This document shows positions 46,801 to 55,064 of a DNA stretch of 64,000 nt, one piece after another (the first letter of the stretch is position 1; every line of letters starts with the position of its first letter). The notes under the pieces were generated by a model. That model was not told where the DNA came from. It saw only the letters and a list, made by a program, of their open reading frames with translations, and searched no databases. Source of the DNA: Rhizobium oryzihabitans (GTDB lineage Bacteria; Pseudomonadota; Alphaproteobacteria; Rhizobiales; Rhizobiaceae); NCBI RefSeq assembly GCF_010669145.1, contig NZ_CP048635.1, positions 1-64,000 of the forward strand. The letters run 5' to 3'. A program made the position numbers and the translations under genes.

Positions 46801-47427
46801 AAGTTCGCCTCCACCGATGCCACACTGGCGAAAAACGGGCATGTGGACGCAACCACCAGCTACGACATCGACTGGACTGCCGGGCTGCGCGCAAAACTCG
46901 GATATGCCGTCAACGACAGGCTGCTGGTTTATTCGACCGCCGGTCTGGCGCTTGCCCGGGAAACCCAATGGCGCGACCAGTATGTCTCAGACAGTGCGAG
47001 CGCTACCAACCCCATGGGTTCCGAAACAACGGCATTCTTCGTAGAGAAGGCTTCGGGCACGCGAACCGGCTTCACCATCGGGCTCGGCGCGGAATATGCC
47101 TTGAACGAAAACTGGTCGATCAGGGCGGATTACAGCTACAGCCATTTCCGCGCCAAGTCCTTCAAGTTCAAGAATGCCCGCGCCGGCACCGGCAAGGACT
47201 ACCAGACGAGCGAGCAGACCGGCACCGAGATGATCGACCCCGGTTTGGCCAATGATCCCAATATGGCCTGGCTTTGCGCCATCTATCCGGAAGTTTGCGC
47301 TCCCTATGAATCGCCGGTTTACGAATATGTCGACCACGCCGGCACTTCGGGAATAGCAAACGGCCGCAATGCCTCGAATTCGCTGAACATGCATGCCATC
47401 AAGGTCGGGCTGAACTATCGCTTCTGA
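43840..47427 (+). CDS. TonB-dependent receptor with STN domain and C-terminal Omp25-like barrel fusion
   Basis: A 1195-residue outer-membrane transducer. Domains in order: signal peptide (1-40, ending HAQAHA-like), STN signalling domain (about 45-117, FSIPAGPLDVALTRFG), TonB box ETITVTG (133-139), plug (NIRGMQGMGRVATTIDGAE), a 22-strand barrel ending YASLTATIGG near 890, and then about 285 further residues. These begin DWTGFNVGAHAGG and end KVGLNYRF, the signature of Omp25/RopB-like 8-strand barrels. Receptors normally end with the 22nd strand, so this is a fusion. ATG 43840 is preferred to 43579, since the intervening residues overlap fecR. Iron-siderophore or heme uptake with FecIR control is likely; the ligand is unknown. 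No frameshift is present. Confidence 0.88.
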   Translation: MTLLAAGQKSGSHAARLRLAAFCASLACSVSFQAHTQAHAQELRQFSIPAGPLDVALTRFGAASGIQILYDASLTKGLKTSGAAGALQPRDALGKLLDGTGLSFRFTAPDRVTVSNASQAQEATSADGSLVLETITVTGKSGRYGSPDAPYGTDAPTAYISGEDIDRFRGSSPADMFRGTAGVMSGEARNGAGAIDVNIRGMQGMGRVATTIDGAENSVTVYQGYQGVSNRTYVDPDFIAGVDITKGADAASFGNAGSVAMRTVSADDIVKDGEKWGLKVKGGFGTNSSSPKDGALGGYSYQSGVGTATPSADGMDRPAFLKPTTGSGSVIGAYKGEDIDVVAGYAHRRQGNYHAGSHGPVASPKNIGNTKYWGGILPNTMINEGLVNYRGGEEVLNTELETQSLLAKVTARLSDDQTFQIGYMGYRSEAGDRLASRLTSNTGQAQQQEQTVSTSLDTFTARYNWNPEDNDLIDFKSNFYFNHLEVRNPVRGGRGLTPEKIGLPSGFRVGTDTNMWGAEITNRSQFSSDYGDLDLNYGISYRAEDTNGSEHAAVLEGWLTPRDAIRHEGAAFAKAAYKPVDWLTLNGGLRYSHYWLKDRFDPYEKYQAQGKPIGLTVDDGGFSPSAGVTVEPFDNTQFYANYSNTLRSPSIIESVSAFNSVIANAGVQPERSSNWEIGTNIIRDGILSDDDTAMIKFGYFNWDVKNYISRTVVTEPVLTLNIGNIPRAKFSGLELSGRYTNGGFSADLSANYFLNVEYCRTTQTCDSKSLYGDYATNHVQPEYTVDLTLSQKFLEDRLTVGGRISYVGPRAIGHGDVTAQGASEFIALVDWEPYTLVDLFTEYKINDNMTASLRVENLFDRFYVDPLGLVTQPGPGRTIYASLTATIGGGEALPGLSPFSSPTDSAFVRDWTGFNVGAHAGGDFLNIAGNTTSLDGTFSDAAARESADFNMRGGAFGLHAGYDRQLENGFVVGVEADYTKTYLRGIEKFASTDATLAKNGHVDATTSYDIDWTAGLRAKLGYAVNDRLLVYSTAGLALARETQWRDQYVSDSASATNPMGSETTAFFVEKASGTRTGFTIGLGAEYALNENWSIRADYSYSHFRAKSFKFKNARAGTGKDYQTSEQTGTEMIDPGLANDPNMAWLCAIYPEVCAPYESPVYEYVDHAGTSGIANGRNASNSLNMHAIKVGLNYRF

Positions 47428-47439
47428 GCCCCCTTGCAA

Positions 47440-47480
47440 CCTCCTGAGCTGCGTTCCGCCCCGGAGCGCGGTTCAGGAGG
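47440..47480. terminator. bidirectional hairpin between receptor and lipoprotein genes
   Basis: An 18-base arm (47440-47457) and its near-complement (47463-47480, three mismatches, two of them G-U) flank a 5-base loop between two convergent genes. The right arm overlaps the lipoprotein stop codon. No long T-run, but position and strength suit a shared terminator. Confidence 0.6.
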
Positions 47481-47886
47481 CCGGACGATTTAGAATATTT
47501 TCGCAACTGGCGGGATTGCCGATGATCTCGCTCGTCCTGATGGTGGAGGCGGCGTCCGCAGTGATCTTGATGATGCAGTCGCGGCGGTGCTCCTTGATCT
47601 TCATGCCCTCGGTTTCCGATATCTGCGCCTGGCCATTGACGGTCTTATATTCGCGCCTGTTGCTGAGGCCGGCATAGGTCTCGACATCGACCTTCAGCCA
47701 ATAGGATTCGGTTGCGCCGTTTTCGATGATGACCTTGTTCGGACGGCCAAGTCTGGCGATGGCGGCATCGCGGGGCTGTCCCACAAAGCCTGCGACGGTG
47801 CGGGAAATCTCCGTCTGCCCGGTGGAGGAACAGGCGCTGACGATTGCCAGCGCAGCCGTAAGGCATCCGGTTTCAAGCCATCTCAT
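47473..47886 (-). CDS. small lipoprotein, unknown function
   Basis: A 137-residue protein. The N-terminus is a lipoprotein signal with lipobox IVSAC near residue 19, so the mature protein is anchored by a lipidated Cys in the envelope. The mature part (GFVGQPRDAAIARLGRPN, then ESYWLKVDVETYAGL) has one Cys pair (RDCIIK and SCENIL) that may form a disulfide. The first part resembles SmpA/BamE-like small repeats, but only loosely. I chose ATG 47886 (MRWLETG) over 47937, because it places the lipobox correctly. Confidence 0.7.
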   Translation of the reverse strand: MRWLETGCLTAALAIVSACSSTGQTEISRTVAGFVGQPRDAAIARLGRPNKVIIENGATESYWLKVDVETYAGLSNRREYKTVNGQAQISETEGMKIKEHRRDCIIKITADAASTIRTSEIIGNPASCENILNRPAS

Positions 47887-48035
47887 TTTTAATGCTTCCC
47901 CTCGTAAAATGCCTGTGGTCGCACAAGACGCGACCATGGCCCGGGCGCAAATCTAGGGTCGATGGTTTGCCGCTGGAAGGAGGCGCAAACGAAATGCCGA
48001 TCAACTTGTTATGATCGGCTTAAAATGACAGTCGC

Positions 48036-49001
48036 CTACCTGTTGCGAAACACGGTGCAGGGAACGCCGGCCTGCCGGATTGCACCGCAAAGCTGATTGG
48101 CTTCGCCACGTGTTTCGCGGCCGATGCGGGCGGCATAACGCGGGCGCGAACCGAAATTCCCGCCGCGTTGGCGCACGATCAAGGCGCGTTCAGCGTTAAG
48201 CGGTTCCGCAAGCTGGCCTATCGCGCGGGTGAAAAGCCGGTTTGCCACCGCCGGGTTATAATGCGCGGCAAGCTGCACGCCCCAGGGAGCCCAGTCGGCC
48301 GAGGAAATCAGCACAGGATCGTTCATGGTACGGGTATCGGCCAGACGCAGACAGGCATCGATGAAGGACCTGTTGTCATCGAGCGCCGGGGCCGCCTTTT
48401 CCGGCGGATTGTCCTTCCAGTTTTCAACGGGATATCCGGTAATCGCAAAGACATAGTCCCGGGTTTCCATCGGCAGGCGACCGGTGGCGATGAATGTCCG
48501 CAGTCCCGCCTCGCCCGCATTATAGGCCGCCGCCGCAAGACCGAAATTCCCGAATTGCGTCTTCAGCTCCGACAGGTAACGCGAGGATGCCTCAAGAGCG
48601 GCGATGATGTTGAAACTGTCTTCAAGGCCGCGCAGCCTGGCGGTTCCCGGCATGAACTGGGCGATGCCCTCGGCGCCCTTCGGGCTGACGGCATCGGCCC
48701 GGAACAGGCTTTCCCGCCAGATGAGCCGGGCGAAATAATCCGGCGGAACGGCATGGCGCCCGGCCAGAACCTCCATGGCATGACACAGATCAGTATTGTA
48801 GCTGCCAACGCGGATGCACAATTCCGGCGCAACGTCGTGGGTGTAGGCGCAGGACGCCTTTTCCTCTGCCGGCTCTTCCGCCCCGGCTACGCCAGAGCTA
48901 ATGGCCAGCAGACAGAAGGCAAAAGCCAGGCGGCCAGTCGATATCCCTGCCAAGCGAACGTCCCCGAAAACTCCACACGCGATGTGCCGATTATCAGCCA
49001 A
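48036..49001 (-). CDS. lytic transglycosylase (SLT family)
   Basis: A periplasmic muramidase of up to 321 residues. The SLT catalytic domain has RLIWRESLFRADAVSPKGAEG with catalytic Glu97, GIAQFMPGTA and AAAAYNAGEAG. A hydrophobic leader (LAFAFCLLAISSGVAGAEE) acts as signal peptide. The C-terminal part (AERALIVRQRGGNFGSRPRYA, then NQLCGAIRQAGVPCTVFRN) looks like a SPOR-type repeat that would bind denuded glycan strands. The longest frame starts at a TTG (49001); a TTG at 48953 with a GGGG site just upstream is also likely. Confidence 0.85.
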   Translation of the reverse strand: MADNRHIACGVFGDVRLAGISTGRLAFAFCLLAISSGVAGAEEPAEEKASCAYTHDVAPELCIRVGSYNTDLCHAMEVLAGRHAVPPDYFARLIWRESLFRADAVSPKGAEGIAQFMPGTARLRGLEDSFNIIAALEASSRYLSELKTQFGNFGLAAAAYNAGEAGLRTFIATGRLPMETRDYVFAITGYPVENWKDNPPEKAAPALDDNRSFIDACLRLADTRTMNDPVLISSADWAPWGVQLAAHYNPAVANRLFTRAIGQLAEPLNAERALIVRQRGGNFGSRPRYAARIGRETRGEANQLCGAIRQAGVPCTVFRNR

Positions 49002-49169
49002 TCGATACGATATGCCCAGAGCTTCGGCTGTTCTTCAACGGAAGTTTCGGTTTTTCGGTCTTTTCTCGGCCTTTCCTCATTCCTGTGCCTTCACAAAAAA
49101 TGAGGAGGCCGGGACGTCGGTTCACGAATGTCACGGCCTCAAACTGGACCCACCTATACGCGAAGCGCT

Positions 49170-50954
49170 CTAAAAGTCCTGCCATTCCTCATGTTTGGCA
49201 GCGACTGCAGCCGAACCGCGTGCCGCAAGCGCACGGGATGCGGGACGTCGCGAACTGATCGGCGCAGTTTGCTGCCCTAAGCTGATGCGCGAAGACGATG
49301 CCGATCGCGTCGCGTCATCGAAGCGGAATTGCCCGAGAAGCTCGAACAGGGTCGCCGCTTCCAGTGCAAGGCTATGGCTGGCGGCCGTCTGCTCCTCCAC
49401 CATCGCGGCATTCTGCTGCGTTCCCTGATCGACAGTGTTGACCGCCTGGTTGATTTCGGCAAGAGCAGTGGACTGTTCACGCGCGGCTTCCACGATCGCC
49501 ACGACGTTTGTGTTGATATCGCGTACCTGCGCCGCAATCTCCTGCAGGGCGGAGCCCGCTCTGGTGACGAGGCCGACGCCGTTTTCCACCTGCGCGCCGG
49601 ATGCGTTGATAAGGCTCTTGATTTCCTTCGCGGCCGTTGCCGAACGTTGCGCGAGTTCGCGCACCTCCTGCGCGACCACGGCAAACCCCTTGCCCGCCTC
49701 ACCCGCACGCGCGGCTTCCACACCTGCATTCAGGGCCAGCAGATTGGTCTGGAAAGCGATCTCGTCAATCACGCCGATGATATTGGAAATCTCGCGCGAC
49801 GATTTTTCGATCTGGTCCATCGCCCCGATCGCATCCCGCACCACCGCGCCCGAATGTTCGGCATGGTCGCGGGCACGGGTGACGATCTTTCCCGCCTCTT
49901 CCGCCCGGCGGCTTGAATCATTGACGGCGGTGGTGATCTCTTCAAGCGCCGCGGCCGTTTCCTCGATGGAGGCGGCCTGTTGCTCCGTGCGTCTGGCAAG
50001 ATCGTCGGCCGCGGACCGTATTTCATTCGAGCCGGAAGAAATGGCGCCGGCATTTTCAGAAACCAGCGTCATGGCCTTCTTCAGCTTTTCCGAGGCCGCG
50101 TTGAAATCTGTCCGCAGTCGTTCCAGCGAAGGAATGAAGGGTTTGTCGATGCTCTGCGAGAGATCGCCTTCGGCAAGCTCGGTCAGGGACTGTGCGAGTG
50201 TTTCGACATTTTCCACGCGGCCGGTCACGTCGGTCGCAAATTTGACCACCTTGAACACCTTGCCGTTCAGATCGAAGATCGGGTTATAGGAGGCCTGAAT
50301 GAAAACCCTGCGGCCACCCTTGCCGAGCCGCATGAATTCATCCGCCACGAGATCACCCCCGGCGAGCCTTTTCCAGAATTGCGCATAGTCGGCGGATTGC
50401 GTGTAGGCGGGCTCGCAGAACATCTGATGATGCCTGCCCTGCACTTCCGCCAGCGAATAACCGAGGGCGGCCAGAAAATTCTCGTTGGCCGCCAGCACCT
50501 CGCCGCTCGGGGAGAATTCGATGATGGCCTGCGCCCGCGACAGGGCATCGATCTTGCCGGCATCTTCCGCCGCCTTCAGCTCGCGCGCGGTAATATCGGT
50601 GGCAATCTTGACCACTTTCACCGGCTTGCCGCGGCGAAACACCGGATTGTAGGAGGCCTCGATCCAGATTTCCCTGCCGCCCTTGCCGATACGCTTATAT
50701 TGCCTTTGATCGAACTCGCCTGCCGAAAGCTTTGCCCAGAAGGTCTTGTAATCCTGCGAAGACACCTCAGCGGGCTCGACAAACATGCTGTGATGCCTGC
50801 CGACGATTTCCGAAAGCTCATAACCGAGCGCGCGACAGAAGTTCTCATTGGCGGTGAGAATCTTTCCGGACAGATCAAATTCTATGATGGCTTGAGATTT
50901 AGAGAGCGCGGCCATAACCGCGAAAGCATTGGCACCACGATCAAGAAAACTCAC
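49170..50954 (-). CDS. soluble methyl-accepting chemotaxis protein with two PAS domains
   Basis: A 594-residue chemoreceptor without membrane segments. PAS 1 (about 10-120) and PAS 2 (about 130-240) are near repeats of each other ([18 protein letters not shown] and [18 protein letters not shown]). A HAMP-like stretch comes at about 240-300. The signalling domain carries the conserved hairpin tip [21 protein letters not shown]. The protein ends EEWQDF, resembling the CheR/CheB-docking pentapeptide. Cytoplasmic PAS receptors commonly sense redox state or oxygen through bound flavin or heme; which cofactor is used cannot be seen. It is not next to other che genes. Confidence 0.88.
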   Translation of the reverse strand: MSFLDRGANAFAVMAALSKSQAIIEFDLSGKILTANENFCRALGYELSEIVGRHHSMFVEPAEVSSQDYKTFWAKLSAGEFDQRQYKRIGKGGREIWIEASYNPVFRRGKPVKVVKIATDITARELKAAEDAGKIDALSRAQAIIEFSPSGEVLAANENFLAALGYSLAEVQGRHHQMFCEPAYTQSADYAQFWKRLAGGDLVADEFMRLGKGGRRVFIQASYNPIFDLNGKVFKVVKFATDVTGRVENVETLAQSLTELAEGDLSQSIDKPFIPSLERLRTDFNAASEKLKKAMTLVSENAGAISSGSNEIRSAADDLARRTEQQAASIEETAAALEEITTAVNDSSRRAEEAGKIVTRARDHAEHSGAVVRDAIGAMDQIEKSSREISNIIGVIDEIAFQTNLLALNAGVEAARAGEAGKGFAVVAQEVRELAQRSATAAKEIKSLINASGAQVENGVGLVTRAGSALQEIAAQVRDINTNVVAIVEAAREQSTALAEINQAVNTVDQGTQQNAAMVEEQTAASHSLALEAATLFELLGQFRFDDATRSASSSRISLGQQTAPISSRRPASRALAARGSAAVAAKHEEWQDF

Positions 50955-51247
50955 GTGCGATCCTCCGATGGCAGCTAAATGGTTTCCGCTGAAATAATTA
51001 TCGAATACTACGTTTTCCTCATTAAATAATACTTAATGATAAGGTTTATGCTCTCTGTGCGGATTTAATTGCTACCGGCGATCTTCGGGTCGTCCGCTGT
51101 TCTTCAGAGGGAATCCTACACAGCCTTCAAGTCACGCGAGTGAAGTAATAATGATGGATATTTGTATCTATACTCCCGATATGAGCGAGTCGAAAAACGC
51201 TGTCCTTGACGTTGGGACGGTGGAGCTTGCCAATGTTTGGGGGAACC
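50955..51247. other. promoter region of the chemoreceptor, otherwise empty
   Basis: About 290 bases, AT-rich near 50990-51060 directly upstream of the minus-strand chemoreceptor. It must include the promoters of both divergent genes. No repeat or RNA gene was recognised. Confidence 0.4.
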
Positions 51248-51837
51248 ATGATTGACATCATAGCCGTGCTCGCAGTCTGGGCATATATCGCCGGGTTTCT
51301 GCTCTTGACGGCGCGACTGGCGAAACAGACGGGTGAGCCTGTCTGGCTTTTTGCAAAAGGCCGCGAAAGGCAGGCTATCCCTGCCATGCTCTTCCGTCTT
51401 GCCTTTCTTCTGGGTGCCATTCTGCCCTCGTCAGTCTGTGGCTGGGGCCGCAGCAATCCGGCTTTCTTCTAAGCCGCTGCGATCTCGGTTTGGCAATCCG
51501 CATTGCCGGTATGGCGATGGTTCTGGCCGGAGGTCTGATCGCGCTTTATGCGCAGCATTACATGGGCAAGTCATGGCGCATCGGCGCGGCTGAAGGTCAC
51601 CTTGGCGCGATCGTGGATACCGGCCCGTTCAGCCTTTCCAGAAACCCGGTCTTTGTCGGGCAGATCGCGCTGTTTGTTGGGCTGGTGCTGGTGTTCACAA
51701 CGGTGCTGCAGCTTGCTATCGCCATTGTCCTCGTCATCGCCGTGATGCTGCAGGTGAAGATTGAGGAACGGGTGCTGAGCAAGGAACTCGGCCCCTCCTA
51801 TGACGCCTACCGCCAAAGGGTGAGGCGGTGGTTGTGA
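51248..51837 (+). pseudogene. isoprenylcysteine carboxyl methyltransferase-like membrane protein, frameshifted
   Basis: An ICMT/PEMT-like integral membrane protein of 196 residues when rejoined. The N-terminal frame from ATG 51248 (MIDIIAVLAVWAYIAGFLLL, GGGGGAA site) runs to about 51422, and the second frame continues to 51837. Adding one C to the CCC run at 51424-51426 gives ILPLVSLWLGPQQSG, joining them smoothly. The C-terminal part has the SAM-site motifs GPFSLSRNPVFVGQ and EERVLSKELGPSYDAYRQRVRRWL. Bacterial members methylate small lipophilic substrates; the target is unknown. Confidence 0.75.
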
Positions 51838-52002
51838 CGGCGACCTGCAGTTCCCTGAAAAATGGCGTTGTTGCCCAACCCCTGGGAACGTTCGCCCGGC
51901 AGCTGCATTCTATGCCGAATGGGGGAGCCGACACCGGCCGGTCAATGTCCTTGCCGCTGACAGGCAGGGCGAAAATCAGCTTTCAATTTGGAGGAACACG
52001 CC

Positions 52003-52476
52003 ATGAAGAAGAATGTGATCTGTATCTGGTACGACAAGGATGCCGAGGCCGCCGCCAGATTTTATGCCGAGACCTTTCCCGACAGCGCCGTCACCCATGT
52101 GTACCGGGCGCCGAGCGACTATCCCTCCGGCAAGGAAGGCGACGTTTTGATGGTGCAGTTCACCGTTGCCGGCGTGCCCTGCATTGGCCTGAATGGCGGA
52201 CCGACGTTCAAACATAGCGAGGCCTTCTCGTTTCAGATATCGACCGAAGACCAGGAAGAGACCGACCGCTACTGGAACGCCATCGTCGGCAAAGGCGGTG
52301 AGGAAAGCGCCTGCGGCTGGTGCAAGGACAAGTGGGGCATTTCCTGGCAGATCACCCCGCGTGTGCTGATGGAGGCCATGGCAGCCGGCGGTGCGGAGGC
52401 TAAACGAGCCTTCACCGCGATGATGGATATGAAGAAAATCGATGTCGCCGCCATTGAGACCGCACGCCGCGGTTGA
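52003..52476 (+). CDS. VOC/PhnB-like (3-demethylubiquinone methyltransferase-like) protein
   Basis: A 157-residue vicinal-oxygen-chelate fold protein (WYDKDAEAAARFYAETFP, then GVPCIGLNGGPTFKHSEAFSF, then WGISWQITPRVL). PhnB-like proteins of this type lack a known reaction. ATG 52003 follows a TTGGAGG site; the ATG at 51988 has none. It is a single gene. Confidence 0.85.
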   Translation: MKKNVICIWYDKDAEAAARFYAETFPDSAVTHVYRAPSDYPSGKEGDVLMVQFTVAGVPCIGLNGGPTFKHSEAFSFQISTEDQEETDRYWNAIVGKGGEESACGWCKDKWGISWQITPRVLMEAMAAGGAEAKRAFTAMMDMKKIDVAAIETARRG

Positions 52477-52581
52477 CTCCGAGAGACTATTCAGCAGCAA
52501 GTAGCGGAATGACCTGCAAGCCGGAATCCTCTGAAAAATAAGGGAAAATTCTCTTTACCGGCTTTTATCGCGCCTGTTTTG

Positions 52582-52603
52582 CCGCGCAGATATCTCTGCG
52601 CGG
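52582..52603. other. 8-bp hairpin between VOC and ugpB genes
   Basis: CCGCGCAG (52582-52589) and CTGCGCGG (52596-52603) pair perfectly around a 6-base loop, 105 bases past the VOC stop. There is no T-run downstream, so its role as a terminator is doubtful. Confidence 0.3.
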
Positions 52604-52736
52604 CCAGTCATCATAAAACGTTCAACAAAATGTAAGCGATCCGTCAAAGACGGCTGTTAGCAGAGCCCGTGGCTTCGTGCTGGGAACATGATGTTCTTGC
52701 CGATCATGCCATCCATCCATCAACGGGGCTCAACTC

Positions 52737-54080
52737 ATGAAATCTTCCGCTCTGACCTCTTTCGTGGCCGGCGTCGCCATCGCGGCCGCCTTCGGCGCCA
52801 CGGCCGCCCACGCAGAAAAGACCAAGTTCGAATTCTGGTACGGCCTTTCGGGCGATCTCGGCGACCGCGTGCAGGACACCTGCAAGAAGTTCAACGAATC
52901 GCAGGCTGAATTTGAAATCGTCTGCACCTCGCAGAACGACTATGACGCCACGCTGCAGAACACCATCGCCGCCTACCGCGCCAAGAAGCAGCCCGCCATC
53001 ACCCAGATCTACGACGCCGGCACGCTGGACATGATGCTGTCCAAGGCTTTCGTTCCGGCCAAGAAGCTGATGGCCGACAATGGCTACAAGATCGACTGGA
53101 ACAACTATTTCCCCGGCATCGCCAATTATTATGCGACGGCCTCGGGTGAGCTGAACTCCTTCCCGTACAACTCCTCCACGGCGATGTTCTATTACAATGT
53201 CGACGCCTTCGAGAAAGCCGGCATCACCTTCAAGCCCGACACGTGGGAACAGGTTGAAGAAGCCGCCAGAAAGCTGAAGACCGCCGGTTTCGAATGCCCG
53301 CTGGCCTTCAACTTCGACACCTGGATGCTGATGGAGCAGTTCTCCGCCATCCACAACCAGCCGATCGCCACCAAGGGCAACGGCTATCAGGGCCTTGATG
53401 CCGAACTGACGATCAACAAGACGAAGTTCGTGGATCACGTCAAGTTCTTCAAGAAGATGCAGGACGAGAAGCTGTTCGTCGTCAAGACGAAGCAGCTCGG
53501 CATGGACATCCTGCCCGCCTTCACCTCGCAGACCTGCCAGATGTTCATGACCTCCATCGCCAACCACGGCACCGTCGGCAAGACCATGCCGGAAGGCGCA
53601 AAGTGGGACGTCGCCATGCTGCCGGTCTGGAAGGGCACCGAACGTCACAATTCGCTCGTCGGCGGCGCTTCGCTCTGGGTCATGGCCGGTCGTCCGGATG
53701 CCGAATACAAGGGTGCAGCCGCATTCCTGAACTTCATCGCCCAGCCGGGCATGGTTGAATGGTGGTCCACGGTCACCGGCTACATCCCGGTCACCAAGAC
53801 CGGCTTCGACGCCATGAAGGCCAACGGCTTCTACGACAAGGCTCCGTATAAGGGCCGTGAAAAGGCGATCGAAAGCCTGACGTTTACGCCGCCGTCCGAA
53901 TATACCCGCGGCATCCGCCTTGGCGGTTTCACGCAGATCCGCAAGGAAGTCGCCACCTCGCTCGAAGCCATCTTCATGCAGAACGCCGACATCCAGGCCG
54001 AACTCGACAAGGCTGTCGAGCGCTCGAATGCTGCTCTTCGCCGCTTTGAAAAGACCTATGCCGGCTCCAAGCTGAACTAA
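52737..54080 (+). CDS. ugpB: glycerol-3-phosphate-binding protein UgpB
   Basis: A 447-residue periplasmic binding protein. A signal peptide of about 26 residues (MKSSALTSFVAGVAIAAAFG, ending AHA) is followed by FEFWYGLSGDLGDRVQDTC, NSFPYNSSTAMFYYN and GGASLWVMAG, all typical of UgpB. It captures sn-glycerol-3-phosphate and its diesters. It is the first gene of ugpBAEC. I could not find a clear Pho box in the 260 bp upstream, so phosphate control is not shown here. Confidence 0.9.
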   Translation: MKSSALTSFVAGVAIAAAFGATAAHAEKTKFEFWYGLSGDLGDRVQDTCKKFNESQAEFEIVCTSQNDYDATLQNTIAAYRAKKQPAITQIYDAGTLDMMLSKAFVPAKKLMADNGYKIDWNNYFPGIANYYATASGELNSFPYNSSTAMFYYNVDAFEKAGITFKPDTWEQVEEAARKLKTAGFECPLAFNFDTWMLMEQFSAIHNQPIATKGNGYQGLDAELTINKTKFVDHVKFFKKMQDEKLFVVKTKQLGMDILPAFTSQTCQMFMTSIANHGTVGKTMPEGAKWDVAMLPVWKGTERHNSLVGGASLWVMAGRPDAEYKGAAAFLNFIAQPGMVEWWSTVTGYIPVTKTGFDAMKANGFYDKAPYKGREKAIESLTFTPPSEYTRGIRLGGFTQIRKEVATSLEAIFMQNADIQAELDKAVERSNAALRRFEKTYAGSKLN

Positions 54081-54099
54081 GCTTCTGCCCTACTTCGAA

Positions 54100-54136
54100 G
54101 GACTTGCCCGCGACGCCTCGCTTCACGGGCAAGTCC
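54100..54136 (+). promoter_or_regulatory. perfect 11-bp hairpin between ugpB and ugpA
   Basis: GGACTTGCCCG (54100-54110) pairs exactly with CGGGCAAGTCC (54126-54136), 19 bases after the ugpB stop. No T-run follows. It is likely an mRNA-stabilising hairpin that raises ugpB over ugpAEC expression. Confidence 0.6.
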
Positions 54137-54166
54137 GCCCATTTCTCCAGTAATGCCGGTTTTTTC

Positions 54167-55057
54167 ATGGAAAAGCGCGCCGTCTTCAAAAGCACGTGGT
54201 TGCCCGTGCTGTTCGCCCTGCCGCAGCTTCTGCTGATCTTCCTGTTCTTCTACTGGCCCGTGGCAGCGGTCATCAACTGGGCCTTCACGCTCGAACCACC
54301 TTTCGGTGGCGCGGCGGAGTTCGTCGGCCTCGCCAATTTCGAGGAAACCTTTCTCGATCCGCTTTACTGGCATTCGGTGCTCGTCAGCATGGTCTTTGCC
54401 ATTGCCGGGCCTGTCTTCACCATCCTGATCGGCCTCGTTCTGGCGCTTTGTGTCGATCGCGCGCTGCCCGGTTCCGGCTTTTTCAGGGTTCTATACATCC
54501 TCCCCTACGCCATTGCCGGACCCGCCGCGGGCATGGCCTTCCGCTTCATCCTGTCGCCGGAACGCGGTCTTGCCGCCTCGCTCAACGCCTGGTGGCCGGA
54601 CATCTGGAACCCGGCCAAATACGGTGAACACGCGCTGATCCTCGTCATCGTCATCTTCATCTGGAAATGGGCGGGCTACACCTTCATCTTCGTGCTCGCC
54701 GGCCTGCAATCGGTGCCGCGCTCGCTGACGGAGGCGGCCGCCATGGACGGCTCCGGCCCCGTTCGCCGTGCGATCGACATTCAGGTACCGCTGCTTGCCC
54801 CCACTTTGTTCTTCCTCACCGTCATCATGATGACCGAGGGTTTCGTCGGGGCCGATACGTTCGGCATCGTCGCCACCACCACCGAAGGCGGCCCCAACCG
54901 CGCCACCGAGGTGATGGTTTACCGTATCGTCAGTGAAGCCTTCGAGGGACTGAATTACTCCGGCGCCTCGGCGCAGAGCATCGTTCTCATCGGCCTCATC
55001 ATGGTTTTCACCTTCATCCAGTTCCGCTTCGTCGAGCGGCAGGTTCATTACAAGTGA
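54167..55057 (+). CDS. ugpA: glycerol-3-phosphate ABC permease UgpA
   Basis: A 296-residue MalF-type permease. It begins MEKRAVFKSTWLPVLFALPQ and includes the coupling loop [28 protein letters not shown] chose ATG 54167 because the earlier in-frame ATG (54104) lies inside the hairpin and precedes non-membrane residues. The ribosome binding site is weak. It pairs with UgpE. Confidence 0.88.
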   Translation: MEKRAVFKSTWLPVLFALPQLLLIFLFFYWPVAAVINWAFTLEPPFGGAAEFVGLANFEETFLDPLYWHSVLVSMVFAIAGPVFTILIGLVLALCVDRALPGSGFFRVLYILPYAIAGPAAGMAFRFILSPERGLAASLNAWWPDIWNPAKYGEHALILVIVIFIWKWAGYTFIFVLAGLQSVPRSLTEAAAMDGSGPVRRAIDIQVPLLAPTLFFLTVIMMTEGFVGADTFGIVATTTEGGPNRATEVMVYRIVSEAFEGLNYSGASAQSIVLIGLIMVFTFIQFRFVERQVHYK

Positions 55058-55064
55058 GGCCGCG

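Noticed and set aside
44704..46968. Two long minus-strand open frames (304 and 312 codons) opposite the TonB receptor
   Set aside because: They mirror the codon bias of the receptor gene, and neither has a ribosome binding site or known motif.
52477..52736. Pho box upstream of ugpB
   Set aside because: No pair of CTGTCAT-like repeats at the right spacing was seen, so phosphate control is not claimed.
52704..53648. 314-codon minus-strand open frame opposite ugpB
   Set aside because: Antisense shadow of a well-recognised gene with no own start signal.
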